The notes: generated by a model not told the origin, from the sequence alone. A DNA stretch of 64,000 bases from an uncultured Myxococcales bacterium (GCA_937975765.1 CALJUR010000032.1:1-64000), one strand, 5' to 3'; shown: positions 7,957 to 16,857, counted from the first letter of the stretch. A program made the numbers and translations.

Positions 7957-9465
7957 ATGTCCGACGCCCCGTCCCTGGTCCCGCCGATCCGGCCCGATCT
8001 CCGCGTCGAGGAGGCCCCCGCGGGCGGCGCCCACCTGTTCGATCCCGTCCGCGACCGCCGCATCCGCCTGGATGCACGGGGCCTTCAACTGGTCGGGCTG
8101 ATGGACCGGGCCCAGTCCCCGGAGGTCCTGCTGGAACGAATCGCGGCCACGGGCCGGCCGATGGCCCCCGAAGCCCTGGCACGCGTCCTGGACGCCTTCG
8201 ATTCGCTGGGTCTTCTGGCAAGCGAGGACCGTCCCGACCCCGAGGCGCCTCCCGAGATCGACCCGGCCACCGTTCCCCTGCTGATCGACCCCGCCCTCCG
8301 CTTCACCTGCGCGTCCTGCGGTTCGTGCTGCTGCGGCGTGAACATCCCGTTCGACCGCGTCACGCTGGAGCAACTGGACGAGTCCCGCCAGGAGGTGCTG
8401 AAGCGGGAACTGGGCCTGGAGGGCCCCCCTGTCGTGGTCATCCAGGACGGCGACGACCATTCGGCGCTGCCCCTGTGCCGGACCCGCAACGGCGGCTGCG
8501 TGTTCCTGGAGGGACGGCTGTGCGGACTGCACCGCCGCTGGGGTGCCGAATCGAAACCGCTGGTCTGCCGCGCCTTTCCGCTGGAACTGCTGCGCACGCC
8601 CCGGGGCATCTCCGTCGGGCTGCAGATGGAGTGCCGCGACCTGATGCGGACCAGCCAGGGGCAGCCCCTGACACAGCAGGAGCCCGAGATCCGCCGGATC
8701 CTGGCGCAGGCGGGCAGCCTGTCGATGGCACGCGACCAGGTCAGCCTGGACGGGGCCACCTTCCTGTCCTTCGACGAGTACCTTGCCCTGGAGGACGAGG
8801 TGGTCGCCGCCATCGAGGCCTGCCCCGGCGGCGGTTTCGAATGCCTTGCCGCCGCGGGCCACGTCCTGTCCATGCGCTGCGCGGCGACCGGCCGCCCCTT
8901 GCCGGTGCCGGAGGACACCCCCGAGGCCCTGCGTGACGCGCTGCTGGACCTGCTGGAGGAGGTCGGGCGCCGGCTGGCCGCCTTGAGGCGGCGGCTGCGC
9001 GAGGAGGGGGCGGGCCTGCTGGTGCGAACCGTCACCGCCGACGCGGTCCACGAGTCCCTGACGGACCTGCCGCCCTGGCTGGACCGCTCGATGGCATCGG
9101 ACGAGGAAGGCGAAGCGCGGTCGTTCGCCAGGATGGTGGCCCGGAACGTCTGGCGCGGCAGGGAGGTGCTGCGGCCATCCGACCTGGTGACCGCCCATTC
9201 GATGGCCGTCCTGCGATGGCTGCTGGCCCGGGCGGGGGCCCTCTCGACCGCGAACCGGGCGTCCCGCGCCTTCACCACGCCCCAGGATCTGCTGGACGCG
9301 TGGATCCGCGCCCACTTCCTGATGCGGAACCAGCGCGTCAAGGACGCCCTGTTCCCGCTGCGCGACCAGGTCGCACGGCTGCTGGTCGGTGGGCTCCCGG
9401 CGTTGATGGCGGCCGGGAAGCGGCTGTCCCGGCCGGACCCGCGGTCGGAATTCCACCTGCTGTGA
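7957..9465 (+). CDS. YkgJ-type cysteine-cluster protein with extended C-terminus
   Basis: The product has 502 residues. After a ~100-residue N-terminal winged-helix-like segment, the Cys cluster CASCGSCCCGVN begins at about residue 112. The partner region CVFLEGRLCGLH and a later LVCRAFPLEL follow. Together they form the metal/Fe-S-binding pattern of the YkgJ/CxxCxxCC family (PF03692). The remaining ~280 residues are helical and unrecognised. Members often accompany radical SAM or redox systems, but their biochemical role is not established. The ATG at 7957 has only a weak GGGGGG upstream. It lies 24 nt after the TPR gene. Confidence 0.75.
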   Translation: MSDAPSLVPPIRPDLRVEEAPAGGAHLFDPVRDRRIRLDARGLQLVGLMDRAQSPEVLLERIAATGRPMAPEALARVLDAFDSLGLLASEDRPDPEAPPEIDPATVPLLIDPALRFTCASCGSCCCGVNIPFDRVTLEQLDESRQEVLKRELGLEGPPVVVIQDGDDHSALPLCRTRNGGCVFLEGRLCGLHRRWGAESKPLVCRAFPLELLRTPRGISVGLQMECRDLMRTSQGQPLTQQEPEIRRILAQAGSLSMARDQVSLDGATFLSFDEYLALEDEVVAAIEACPGGGFECLAAAGHVLSMRCAATGRPLPVPEDTPEALRDALLDLLEEVGRRLAALRRRLREEGAGLLVRTVTADAVHESLTDLPPWLDRSMASDEEGEARSFARMVARNVWRGREVLRPSDLVTAHSMAVLRWLLARAGALSTANRASRAFTTPQDLLDAWIRAHFLMRNQRVKDALFPLRDQVARLLVGGLPALMAAGKRLSRPDPRSEFHLL

Positions 9466-9507
9466 CGGGAAGGGACGACCGGCCGACCGCTGCCGCCCGC
9501 CGGCGGG

Positions 9508-9903
9508 TCAGCCTTCGACGGTCGTGATCGAGAAGTCCGGCGGGTCCGCCATCACCCTCTTCACCGCGCACAGTTCCGCGGAACGCACCAGCGCCTTCCG
9601 GTATTTCTCGGGGAAGTCCTTCGGCACGACGATCTCGAGGTCGACCTTCGACAGGCGGTGATGGGCCGGGTCGAACACGTTCTTCTGGACCAGCCGTACG
9701 CCCTCGGTCGGCAGGTCGTGGTGCTTCAGGAACGACAGCACGTAGATCCCGGCGCACGTCCCGATCGACGCCAGGAAGTAGGTGAACGGCTCGGGGGCGC
9801 TGGCCTCCCCTCCCCCGTCGACCGGCTGGTCCGTGCGGATCGTGAACCCGCGGTACTCCGCATCGACCCTCAGCCCCTCGCCGAACGTGATCCGCATCTC
9901 CAT
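9508..9903 (-). CDS. OsmC-family peroxidase-like protein
   Basis: The 131-residue product has the OsmC fold and both conserved redox cysteines: one in SIGTCAGIYVLSFLKHHDL and one in RSAELCAVKRVM. OsmC/Ohr proteins reduce organic hydroperoxides in the cytosol using thiols; the two-Cys arrangement is present, but the OsmC versus Ohr (or YhfA-like) subgroup cannot be fixed. The ATG at 9903 follows GGGAGGGAGTTC; the longer frame to 9990 lacks a ribosome site. It is monocistronic, between a convergent gene and the PP2C operon. Confidence 0.85.
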   Translation of the reverse strand: MEMRITFGEGLRVDAEYRGFTIRTDQPVDGGGEASAPEPFTYFLASIGTCAGIYVLSFLKHHDLPTEGVRLVQKNVFDPAHHRLSKVDLEIVVPKDFPEKYRKALVRSAELCAVKRVMADPPDFSITTVEG

Positions 9904-10029
9904 GAACTCCCTCCCTGCGCCGGTGCATGCCCGCGCATCCGGCGCGATGATCCATGCTGGCACACTGGGCACGCCACGGGGGATCGGCAAGGGGGATGCG
10001 GATCGGGAACGGGGAACGGCCGGGGGGCG

Positions 10030-10833
10030 TCAGGACTCGACCAGCGAGACCGTCACGTTGTCGACCCCGCCGGCCTGCAGCGCGGCATCGACCAGGCGCC
10101 GGGTCTTCGCTTCCAGGGTCCCGCCCTGGTTCAGCAGGTCCTGGATGACGTGGTCCTCCAGCATGTCGTTCAGGCCGTCCGAGCACAGCAGGTAGAGGTC
10201 GCCGGGCTGGGTGCGCCGCCGGAAGAACTCGATGTCGGCGCGCTCGCGCAGGCCCAGCGCCTTCATGATCACGTTGCGATGCGGGAACGCCCGGGCCTCG
10301 CTGGGGTGGATCATCTTCAGCCGGATGTACTCGTTCAGCAGCGAGTGGTCCTGCGACAGCACGCGCAGGTGGCCGTTGCGCATGCGGTAGATGCGGCTGT
10401 CGCCCGAGAAGACGACGAACAGCGTCGAGCCGTGGAAGTAGGCCGCCACCACCGTGGTGCCCATCCCGCGGAACGCCGTGCTGGCGGCCGACATCTCGAA
10501 GATGATCCGGTTGGCGAACTCGATCGCCGCCACCAGGTCCGTCTCGCCGGGCGTCGGCCTGCCCAGCAGCCCCCGGACGGCGTTCCCGATGCGGGTCATC
10601 GTGTCGTCCGAGACCTTGCCGGTGAACCAGTCCCGCACCGAGTCGACGCACAGCGCCGCCGCGACGTCCCCGCGCTGGTGACCGCCCATCCCGTCGGCCA
10701 CGACGTACAGTTCCTGTTCCGGCAGCAGCAGGAAGGCGTCCTCGTTCCGCGTCCGCACGCGCCCGACGTCGGACAGGGCGCACGCGCGCGTCCGGGCCGC
10801 CCGCTTCCCCGTGTCCAGGAAGGTGCGCGTCAT
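10030..10833 (-). CDS. PP2C-family serine/threonine phosphatase (Stp/PrpC type)
   Basis: The product has 267 residues. The metal-binding motifs of PPM phosphatases are present: RxxNEDAFLL near residue 30, VVADGMGGHQRGDVAA (~45-60), GMGTTVV, SGDSRIYRMRNG, LCSDGLNDML and GGVDNVTV at the end. These enzymes remove phosphate from Ser/Thr residues set by Hanks-type kinases, using two Mn/Mg ions. There is no membrane or sensor domain, so it should be cytosolic. Its ATG overlaps the tldD-like stop (ATGA), so it is the last gene of a coupled three-gene operon. No kinase gene is nearby. Confidence 0.92.
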   Translation of the reverse strand: MTRTFLDTGKRAARTRACALSDVGRVRTRNEDAFLLLPEQELYVVADGMGGHQRGDVAAALCVDSVRDWFTGKVSDDTMTRIGNAVRGLLGRPTPGETDLVAAIEFANRIIFEMSAASTAFRGMGTTVVAAYFHGSTLFVVFSGDSRIYRMRNGHLRVLSQDHSLLNEYIRLKMIHPSEARAFPHRNVIMKALGLRERADIEFFRRRTQPGDLYLLCSDGLNDMLEDHVIQDLLNQGGTLEAKTRRLVDAALQAGGVDNVTVSLVES

Positions 10834-12587
10834 CGCCGCCCCCCCCCAACGACAACGACCTCGGGCGGGGGCAGGACCGGCGCCCTCTCGGTGCCTTCCT
10901 GCGCGCGCTGCAGCTCGATCTCCGCGAACAGCATGTCCGGTGCCACCGTGGATACGGGAACCATCCCCGATTCGGCCCCGCAATATCCGTTGAACACGCC
11001 ATACCTATCGGACGTCGCGACGATCTTGTTGATACTGGACAGCGGCGTCCCGACGATCTCGATGCCGCGGACCAGCGTCTCCTCGCCGGTTTCGGCGTCC
11101 ACGCGGTAGGAGACGCGGGGCATCCCCTTGTAGGCCTGGTACCCGAACGACGAGGTGTTGGTGGAACCGCCCGCGATGCTCTCGATCCGGATCCCGAACG
11201 GCTTGCCCTGGCGGCGGACCTCCTGCAGCAGCAGGTCCTTCATCTGCGCGGCGGGCATCGGGGCCCGACCCTTGATCATCAGGTTCCCCATGCGACCGAC
11301 CGCGGGCTGGAACCCGTCCGACCGGCCGTGCCCGTTGGACTTCGAGAAGCCCTCGATCGGCTTGCGCGACATCAGGAAGCCCTTCAGCACGCCGCCTTCG
11401 ACCAGGACGGCCTTCCCGGCCTTCACGCCCTCGTCGTCCGCGCGGTAGGCGCCGTTCAGCGACACCCCGGCCGCCGCGACCACGGTCGGGTCGTCCTCGA
11501 TGTCGATGGCCTCGGGCAGGATCTTCTGGCCCACTTGGCCCTTGAACGTCCGGCCTTCCTCCTCGCCCTGCTGCCGATGGCCTTCCAGGCGGTGCCCGAC
11601 CGTCTCGTGGAAGAACACGCCCGTGGCCTCGGGAGACATCAGCACCGGCACGGTCAGCGGGTCCAGCACCGGGGCCTTGCGCATCTTCACCAGGCGGTCC
11701 GCCATCGTCCGCAGGTCCCGGATCGCCGCGTCGGCCGCCGGCAGGTCCTCGGGACGGCGCCCGTACCAGTTCACCGTGTCCTGCAGCAGCATGCCGTCCT
11801 CGGCGCGCGTCACTGCCAGCACCAGCAGTTGCAGGTAGTCGTCCACCGCGCGGACCACCGTGCCCTCGGTGTTGACGAAGTGCCGCACCAGCCGCACCTG
11901 GCTGACCTCGACCGACGAGTCGAAGATGTCGGGGTAGTCCAGCAGCACGGCGGAGATCTTCCGCACGTCGCGCTCCCACGCCTTCCGGTCGAACCCGGGA
12001 GCGGGGCGGTCCTCCAGCAACCGGAAGGGCGCCTCGCGGGTCAGGCTGCCGGCCTCGCGCGCCTTCGGGTCGTTGACCGACTTGGACTTCACCGTCAGGT
12101 AGGACATCAGCCCGGCCTTGTACCGGTAGTCCGTCAGCAGCCACAAAACCCGCCGCAGGGCCGTCTCGGACCGATCGTCCAGCGGCGCGATGTTGTTCGG
12201 GGTGAACTTCTGGCGCGGGTTGAAGAACGAGTCGTTGTCCTCGGACGAGTCCAGGTCGTAGGACCCCACCCGGACGTCCACCTGGGCCTGCCGGTTGCGG
12301 AAGGACTGCGACTGGAAGACGGCGCCGAACTTGCCGCTGACGTACTGGCGGTCCGTGTCGCGCACCGTGTACGCGATGTAGTACGGGGCGTCGTAGCCCT
12401 CCAGTTGCAGCGACTTCCGGCTGCGCGCCAGTTCGTCCTGCATCGCGCCCAGGATCCAGTCGCCCCCATCCGCGCCCGCGGCCGCCCGCGCCCCCGTGGG
12501 CAGCAACACGGCCGGCAGCAGCACGGCCGGCAGCAGCACCGCCGCCATCCGTGCGAACGTGACCGGGATCCGGCATCGCGCCGTCAC
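10830..12587 (-). CDS. Exported TldD/PmbA-family metalloprotease-like protein
   Basis: The product has 585 residues from a GTG start preceded by GGGGAGG. The HExxxH zinc motif HETVGHRLEGH is at 327-337. The C-terminal region has the TldD landmarks FGYQAYKGMPRV..., the ETLVRG-IEIVGTPL stretch and CGAESGMVPVS. It differs from cytosolic TldD in carrying an N-terminal signal-like segment (RCRIPVTFARMAAVLL then a repeated LLPAV helix to ~35), suggesting export. It also has about 100 extra residues before the core. No TldE/PmbA partner is adjacent, although TldD usually works with one. The GTG overlaps the NUDIX stop (GTGA) and the gene's stop overlaps the phosphatase ATG. Confidence 0.85.
   Translation of the reverse strand: MTARCRIPVTFARMAAVLLPAVLLPAVLLPTGARAAAGADGGDWILGAMQDELARSRKSLQLEGYDAPYYIAYTVRDTDRQYVSGKFGAVFQSQSFRNRQAQVDVRVGSYDLDSSEDNDSFFNPRQKFTPNNIAPLDDRSETALRRVLWLLTDYRYKAGLMSYLTVKSKSVNDPKAREAGSLTREAPFRLLEDRPAPGFDRKAWERDVRKISAVLLDYPDIFDSSVEVSQVRLVRHFVNTEGTVVRAVDDYLQLLVLAVTRAEDGMLLQDTVNWYGRRPEDLPAADAAIRDLRTMADRLVKMRKAPVLDPLTVPVLMSPEATGVFFHETVGHRLEGHRQQGEEEGRTFKGQVGQKILPEAIDIEDDPTVVAAAGVSLNGAYRADDEGVKAGKAVLVEGGVLKGFLMSRKPIEGFSKSNGHGRSDGFQPAVGRMGNLMIKGRAPMPAAQMKDLLLQEVRRQGKPFGIRIESIAGGSTNTSSFGYQAYKGMPRVSYRVDAETGEETLVRGIEIVGTPLSSINKIVATSDRYGVFNGYCGAESGMVPVSTVAPDMLFAEIELQRAQEGTERAPVLPPPEVVVVGGGRR
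12499..12543. repeat. Three tandem 15-bp copies inside the TldD-like signal peptide
   Basis: Three nearly identical 15-bp units (GGCAGCAGCACGGCC type) occur in tandem. They encode repeated LLPAV units in the hydrophobic core of the signal segment. In-frame slippage here would lengthen or shorten the h-region by five residues. Confidence 0.75.
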
Positions 12588-13015
12588 CGTCCGACCTCCC
12601 CGCTCTCCCCTTCCGTCGGGCACCCGGCCACCAGTCGCGCGATCGCGTCCTCGTCGGCCGGCGGGAAGGGGTACTGCTCCATCTGGTCCAGCGACACCCA
12701 TTTCAGGTCGTGCACGCCGCGGCACGCCAGGTGGTCGTCCAGCAGCGTGCAGCGGTAGACCCGGAAATCCAGCGTGAACGGCTGGTACTCGTGGAGGGTC
12801 CGACCGATCAGGTCCCCCACCTCCACCTTCGCCTCCAGTTCCTCCTCCATCTCGCGGCGGAGGGCCGTGGCGTCGTCCTCGCCCGGCTCGACCTTGCCGC
12901 CAGGGAACTCCCAGTAGAGGGGGAATGCGGCCTTCGGCTTGCGCTGCGTGATCAGGAAGAGCCCGTCGCGCTGCACGACGGCGGCCACTACCTGGATCCC
13001 GGGCTTGCCTGGCAA
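12584..13015 (-). CDS. NUDIX hydrolase of the MutT type
   Basis: The product has 143 residues. The NUDIX box is complete (GGKVEPGEDDATALRREMEEEL, residues ~39-60, with the two catalytic Glu pairs). It follows an N-terminal VVAAVVQRDGLFLITQRK strand pattern very like MutT/CTP pyrophosphohydrolases. These cleave oxidised or excess nucleoside triphosphates to monophosphates. TTG start at 13015, five bases after GGGAGG; no ATG exists upstream in frame without crossing the promoter. It is the first gene of the NUDIX-TldD-PP2C operon and overlaps the next start by GTGA. Exact substrate is unknown. Confidence 0.88.
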   Translation of the reverse strand: MPGKPGIQVVAAVVQRDGLFLITQRKPKAAFPLYWEFPGGKVEPGEDDATALRREMEEELEAKVEVGDLIGRTLHEYQPFTLDFRVYRCTLLDDHLACRGVHDLKWVSLDQMEQYPFPPADEDAIARLVAGCPTEGESGEVGR

Positions 13016-13044
13016 CCGGACCTCCCGGACCTTCTCGCCGAAAT

Positions 13045-13073
13045 ACGGTATTCCTCCGCCCCCGCGAAGGCAA
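13045..13073 (-). promoter_or_regulatory. Probable promoter of the NUDIX-TldD-PP2C operon
   Basis: Minus strand: TTGCCT (13073-13068), 17 nt, TACCGT (13050-13045). The -10 lies 29 nt upstream of the TTG start. Confidence 0.6.
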
Positions 13074-13125
13074 GCGGACGACGGGGCAGCAAGGGGTGAA
13101 CGGGTCGGGCGGGAAGCGGCGGCAA

Positions 13126-13725
13126 CTATTCCCCGCGGATCGGCAGGAAATCGGCGTTCAGCGCCTCCATCTTCTCCCAGATGTGCGAGACGTCGTTCGT
13201 CAGGATCAGCAGGTCGCGCCGGCGCCCCGCGACGTCCTTCACGTGCCGGCGCAGCGTGGCCTCCTTGTGGAACCCCAGGCCCTCCAGCGCCCGCAGCGCG
13301 CCGACCTTCCCGCCGGCCACGTGCGCCACGATGATCTCGATGCCGGCGCCCGGGGCCGCGCGCACCAGGTGCCGCAGCAGGATCTTCGCCAGCCCGTGCC
13401 GCTGGAACGGTCGCGCGATGACCAGGCGGACCTCGCCGACGTGCCGCGTCCAGCCGTACAGGCCACGCTCGATCGTCGCCGACGCGATGACCTGGTCGTC
13501 GACCTCGGCCACCAGCGCCATCACCAGGTCCTCGGTGTCGCGCACGAAGTGGTGCACGACCTCGGGTTTCGTGACGTCGTTGCGGAGGAACAGCCGGTCC
13601 TCCAGGGGCAGCCCCTGGAAGAACTGGACCATTCGCGGCTCGTCGCGGATCGTCATCTCGCGGACGACCACCTCGCGGCCGTCGCGCAGGGTCTCGGTCT
13701 GCGGGAACGTCTCGTACCGGTCCAT
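13126..13725 (-). CDS. GNAT-family N-acetyltransferase
   Basis: The 199-residue product has the GNAT core: GEVRLVIARPFQRHGLAKILLRHL is a V-x-x-x-x-Q/RxxGxA/G acetyl-CoA-binding segment at about residues 96-120, followed by EIIVAHVAGGKVGALRALEGLGFHKEA. It resembles the acetyltransferase domains of protein-lysine acetyltransferases, but the acceptor is unknown. The ATG at 13725 lies 40 nt after the korC stop with GGAGG upstream, so it may be carried on the kor transcript. Confidence 0.85.
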   Translation of the reverse strand: MDRYETFPQTETLRDGREVVVREMTIRDEPRMVQFFQGLPLEDRLFLRNDVTKPEVVHHFVRDTEDLVMALVAEVDDQVIASATIERGLYGWTRHVGEVRLVIARPFQRHGLAKILLRHLVRAAPGAGIEIIVAHVAGGKVGALRALEGLGFHKEATLRRHVKDVAGRRRDLLILTNDVSHIWEKMEALNADFLPIRGE

Positions 13726-13765
13726 GGCCTCCTCCTTCGCGCCCGTGACGCCGGCCCGCCCGCCG

Positions 13766-14317
13766 TCAGTCGCCGCCGACCAGTCGGCGCCCGTGCTCGT
13801 AGCCGCGCCGGAACGCCCCCAGGTTCAGCGACTCGGTGCCCTTCGGGACCGACGCCAGCAGCGCCTTCTCGGCCGCCTCCGACGACACCACGCCGGTCAC
13901 CCCGGCGAAGAACCCGACCATCACGATGTTCAGCACCAGCCGCCGTCCCAGTTCCTCGGCGATCCGCGTCGCCGGGATGCCGTACGCCTTGACGCCGTCG
14001 GGCAGGTCGGTCGGCGTCACCAGTTCCTCCTCGTACAGCAGCATCCCGCCGGGCTTCAGCGACGGCACGAACTGCTTGTACGCGTCCGGCGACATCACCA
14101 CCAGCACGTCGGGGTTCCGGACGTACGGGTAGGCCACGGGGTCGTCCGCGATGGTCACCTGCGCGCTGCACGCGCTGCCACGCGCCTCGGGGCCGAACGC
14201 CTGGATCAGGGTGGCGTGCTTCCCGTCGAAGATCGACGCCGCCTTGCCCAGGATGATGCCCGACAGGATGACGCCCTGGCCGCCCAGGCCGCCGATGCGG
14301 ATCTCGGTCCTCGCCAT
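13766..14317 (-). CDS. korC: 2-oxoacid:ferredoxin oxidoreductase gamma subunit
   Basis: The product has 183 residues. The N-terminus RIGGLGGQGVILSGIILG and the later EARGSACSAQVTI and NPDVLVVMSPDAY segments define the catalytic-domain-III gamma subunit (PF01558) of pyruvate/2-oxoglutarate:ferredoxin oxidoreductases. It starts 1 nt after the korB stop. With KorA and KorB it forms the cytosolic complex that decarboxylates a 2-oxoacid to acyl-CoA while reducing ferredoxin. Confidence 0.92.
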   Translation of the reverse strand: MARTEIRIGGLGGQGVILSGIILGKAASIFDGKHATLIQAFGPEARGSACSAQVTIADDPVAYPYVRNPDVLVVMSPDAYKQFVPSLKPGGMLLYEEELVTPTDLPDGVKAYGIPATRIAEELGRRLVLNIVMVGFFAGVTGVVSSEAAEKALLASVPKGTESLNLGAFRRGYEHGRRLVGGD

Positions 14318-14318
14318 G

Positions 14319-15206
14319 TCACCCCCCGTATCGCTGGTAGCGATCCCCGAGGACCTTGCCCAGGTGATCGTTCATCGCGTCCAGCCAGGTCGGCCGCTCG
14401 CGCTCCACGAACGTCCCCACCACGATCTCGCCCGCCAGCCCCAGCCCGACCTCCTTCGTGTCGGCACCGTTGCGCACGACCGACCGCTCCTTGTACTGGC
14501 GAACCATGTCCACGCCGTCGCCCAGCCGGTTGCGGCGCAGGAACAGCGTCGGGCACGGGGCCAGGATCTCGATGAACCGGAAGCCCTTCCGGCCCAGGGC
14601 GTCCTTGAAGCAGCGGGTCAACTGGCGCACGTGGAAGACCGTCCAGCGGGCCACGTAGGTCGCGCCCGCGGCGTCCGCCAGGAACGGCAGGCTGGCCGGG
14701 TTCTCGAAGTTGCCGTAAGGCATCGTGGTCTGCGACGCGCCCAGCGGCGTGGTCGGCGCCACCTGGCCGCCGGTCATGCCGTACGTGAAGTTGTTCACGC
14801 ACACGACCATCAGGTCCATGTTGCGGCGCGCCGCGTGCAGGAAGTGGTTGCCGCCGATCGCGAACAGGTCGCCGTCGCCGGAGTAGACCACCACGTTCAG
14901 GTCCGGATTCGCCAGTTTCAGGCCGGTGGCGAACGGGATGGCGCGCCCGTGGGTCGTGTGGAACGAGTCCAGGTTCAGGTAGCCCGCGACGCGCCCCGTG
15001 CAGCCGATGCCGGACACGATCGCCAGCCGATCGAGGTCCTGCGCGGCCTCGTCCAGCGCCCGCGTGAAGCAGTTGACGGTGGTGCCGATGCCGCAGCCCG
15101 GGCACCAGATGTGCGGGATGCGCTCCTTCCGCAGGTACGGCATCACCGGGTTGTCCATCGGCGGCAGGTGGGACAGGTCCAGATCGTCGTTCGTCGTTCC
15201 GCTCAT
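14319..15206 (-). CDS. korB: 2-oxoacid:ferredoxin oxidoreductase beta subunit
   Basis: The product has 295 residues. The WCPGCGIGT motif near residue 34 and the thiamine-pyrophosphate motif GDGDLFAIGGNHFLHAARRN...NN (~110-140) are both present. So are the SGIGCTGR and HTTHGRAIPFATG signatures of KorB. 2-Oxoglutarate is the most likely substrate because the ABC(D) arrangement with a short beta subunit is that of Kor enzymes, but 2-oxoisovalerate cannot be excluded. The ATG overlaps the korA stop (ATGA). Confidence 0.93.
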   Translation of the reverse strand: MSGTTNDDLDLSHLPPMDNPVMPYLRKERIPHIWCPGCGIGTTVNCFTRALDEAAQDLDRLAIVSGIGCTGRVAGYLNLDSFHTTHGRAIPFATGLKLANPDLNVVVYSGDGDLFAIGGNHFLHAARRNMDLMVVCVNNFTYGMTGGQVAPTTPLGASQTTMPYGNFENPASLPFLADAAGATYVARWTVFHVRQLTRCFKDALGRKGFRFIEILAPCPTLFLRRNRLGDGVDMVRQYKERSVVRNGADTKEVGLGLAGEIVVGTFVERERPTWLDAMNDHLGKVLGDRYQRYGG

Positions 15207-16360
15207 CGAGCCGCCTCCAGGATGCGGTCGAGGATGACCTGGGGATCGTGGACGGTGCCGCCCGCGTGGTCGACCAGCCGCACCGGCACGCGACCCGCGA
15301 CGGCCCGGCTGACCTCGTGGACCATCTGCCCGAGGTTCAGTTCCGGCACGACCATGGCCTTGCACCGCGAGGCCAGTTGCGCGATCCGCGTCGCCGGGAA
15401 CGGCCACGTGACGACCAGGCGGGCATGCCCGACCTTCAGGCCCTGGTCGCGCGCCTGCTGGATGGCGGCGGTGGCCACGCGAGACGTGATGCCGTAGGAG
15501 ACCACGATCACGTCGGCGTCCTCGCAGTTCTCCTCGCGGATGTCGGTCAGCACGTCGGCGTTGTCGCGGATCTTCCCGGTCAACCGGCGGACCAGCTTGT
15601 CCTGCTGCCTCGGGTTCATCGCCGGCCAACCGCGCTCGTCGTGCGTCAGGCCCGTGACGTGGATCCGGTGGCCCTGGCCGGCCTTCACCATGTCGGGGAT
15701 GCCGTCGGGGCCGACGTCGAAGGGCCGGTAGGTCCCGGGGGCCTTGTCCGTCCAGCGCCGATCGGTGATCTCGATGTCCTCCGCGGCGGGGATGACGACG
15801 CGCTCCGTCATGTGCCCGACCACCTCGTCCATCATCAGGAACACCGGCACGCGCCACTGCTCGGCCAGGTTGAACGCCCGGATGGTCAGGTCGAAGCACT
15901 CCTGCGGGCTGTCGGGGCACAGGGCGATGATCTCGTAGTCGCCGTGCGAGCCCCACTTCACCTGCATCATGTCCGCCTGGGCCGGCAGCGTGGGCAGGCC
16001 GGTCGACGGGCCGCCGCGCTGCACGTCGATGAAGACGCAGGGCGTCTCGGTGATCGCCGCCAGGCCCAGGTGCTCCATCATCAGCGAAAGGCCCGGCCCG
16101 GAGGTGACCGTCATCACCTTCCTGCCGCCCCAGGCCGCGCCCTGGATCGCGATGGAAGCCGCCAGTTCGTCCTCCATCTGGATGAACAGGCCGCCCACCA
16201 TCGGGATTCGCTGGGCGAAGCGTTCGACGACTTCCGTGGAAGGCGTGATCGGGTATCCGGCCACGAACCGGCACCCGGCCGCCAGCGCGCCCTCACAGGC
16301 CGCGTGGTCGCCGTCCAGGAAGTGCACCCCCGTGAGAACCCCCTTGGGATCCGCCGTCAC
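15203..16360 (-). CDS. korA: 2-oxoacid:ferredoxin oxidoreductase alpha subunit
   Basis: The product has 385 residues from a GTG at 16360, preceded by GGGGAGG. The motif AGYPITPSTEVVERFA, then MEDELAASIAIQGAAWGGRKVMTVTSGPGLSLMMEHLG, is the hallmark of the alpha subunit. The C-terminal domain II (VPELNLGQMVHEV...) is also present. The longer frame to 16435 reads through the korD stop and is rejected. It is the second gene of korDABC. Confidence 0.94.
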   Translation of the reverse strand: MTADPKGVLTGVHFLDGDHAACEGALAAGCRFVAGYPITPSTEVVERFAQRIPMVGGLFIQMEDELAASIAIQGAAWGGRKVMTVTSGPGLSLMMEHLGLAAITETPCVFIDVQRGGPSTGLPTLPAQADMMQVKWGSHGDYEIIALCPDSPQECFDLTIRAFNLAEQWRVPVFLMMDEVVGHMTERVVIPAAEDIEITDRRWTDKAPGTYRPFDVGPDGIPDMVKAGQGHRIHVTGLTHDERGWPAMNPRQQDKLVRRLTGKIRDNADVLTDIREENCEDADVIVVSYGITSRVATAAIQQARDQGLKVGHARLVVTWPFPATRIAQLASRCKAMVVPELNLGQMVHEVSRAVAGRVPVRLVDHAGGTVHDPQVILDRILEAAR

Positions 16361-16373
16361 GGTACCTCCCCTG

Positions 16374-16676
16374 TCAACGGGTGGAAGGATCCGGCTGCGC
16401 CTGGGCCCCGGCGGCCCGCGCCTTCGCCGCTTCAAGGTCCCTGAATCGCACCCCGAAGATCGCGAAGTCCGGGCAATACAGGCCGCACAGCCCGCACCCC
16501 GAGCAGTCGTCGGGACGGGCGAGGACCGGGTAGTGGTACCCCTTCGCGTTGAACTCCCGGGAAAACTCCAGGCAGTCGGTCGGGCAGAACTCGATGCAGT
16601 ACGAACAGCCCTTGCAGACCTCGGGCTGCACGAACACCGTCCCCTTGGCCTTCCGGACCTGGGCTTCGTCGCTCAT
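16374..16676 (-). CDS. korD: 2[4Fe-4S] ferredoxin-like delta subunit
   Basis: The 100-residue product has two 4Fe-4S binding motifs, CKGCSYCIEFCP and CSGCGLCGLYCP, separated by 24 residues. This is the bacterial ferredoxin-type delta subunit that relays electrons from the 2-oxoacid oxidoreductase. ATG at 16676 preceded by GGGAGG; the frame extension to 16835 crosses the promoter. First gene of the operon, 13 nt before korA. Confidence 0.93.
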   Translation of the reverse strand: MSDEAQVRKAKGTVFVQPEVCKGCSYCIEFCPTDCLEFSREFNAKGYHYPVLARPDDCSGCGLCGLYCPDFAIFGVRFRDLEAAKARAAGAQAQPDPSTR

Positions 16677-16755
16677 CCTCGGGACCTCCCTGGCAGCCGC
16701 ACGGGATGCGGACCCCCGAATGGCCTCGAAGGGGCACGCGTCGACCGTGACGGCC

Positions 16756-16784
16756 TTGGTATGCCGTCCGATTCCCAAAGTCAA
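16756..16784 (-). promoter_or_regulatory. Promoter of korDABC
   Basis: Minus strand: TTGACT (16784-16779), 17 nt, TACCAA (16761-16756). The -10 is about 79 nt upstream of the korD ATG. Confidence 0.6.
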
Positions 16785-16829
16785 GCCCGTGGATATGCGA
16801 GGGAATGGGTCCAGGATCGCCCGCCCCCC

Positions 16830-16857
16830 TTGCACATCCGTTCCGGATGCCTATTGT
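16830..16857 (+). promoter_or_regulatory. Candidate promoter of the DUF6132-like/FmdB pair
   Basis: TTGCAC (16830-16835), 16 nt, TATTGT (16852-16857); 63 nt upstream of the ATG at 16921. Moderate match. Confidence 0.5.
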
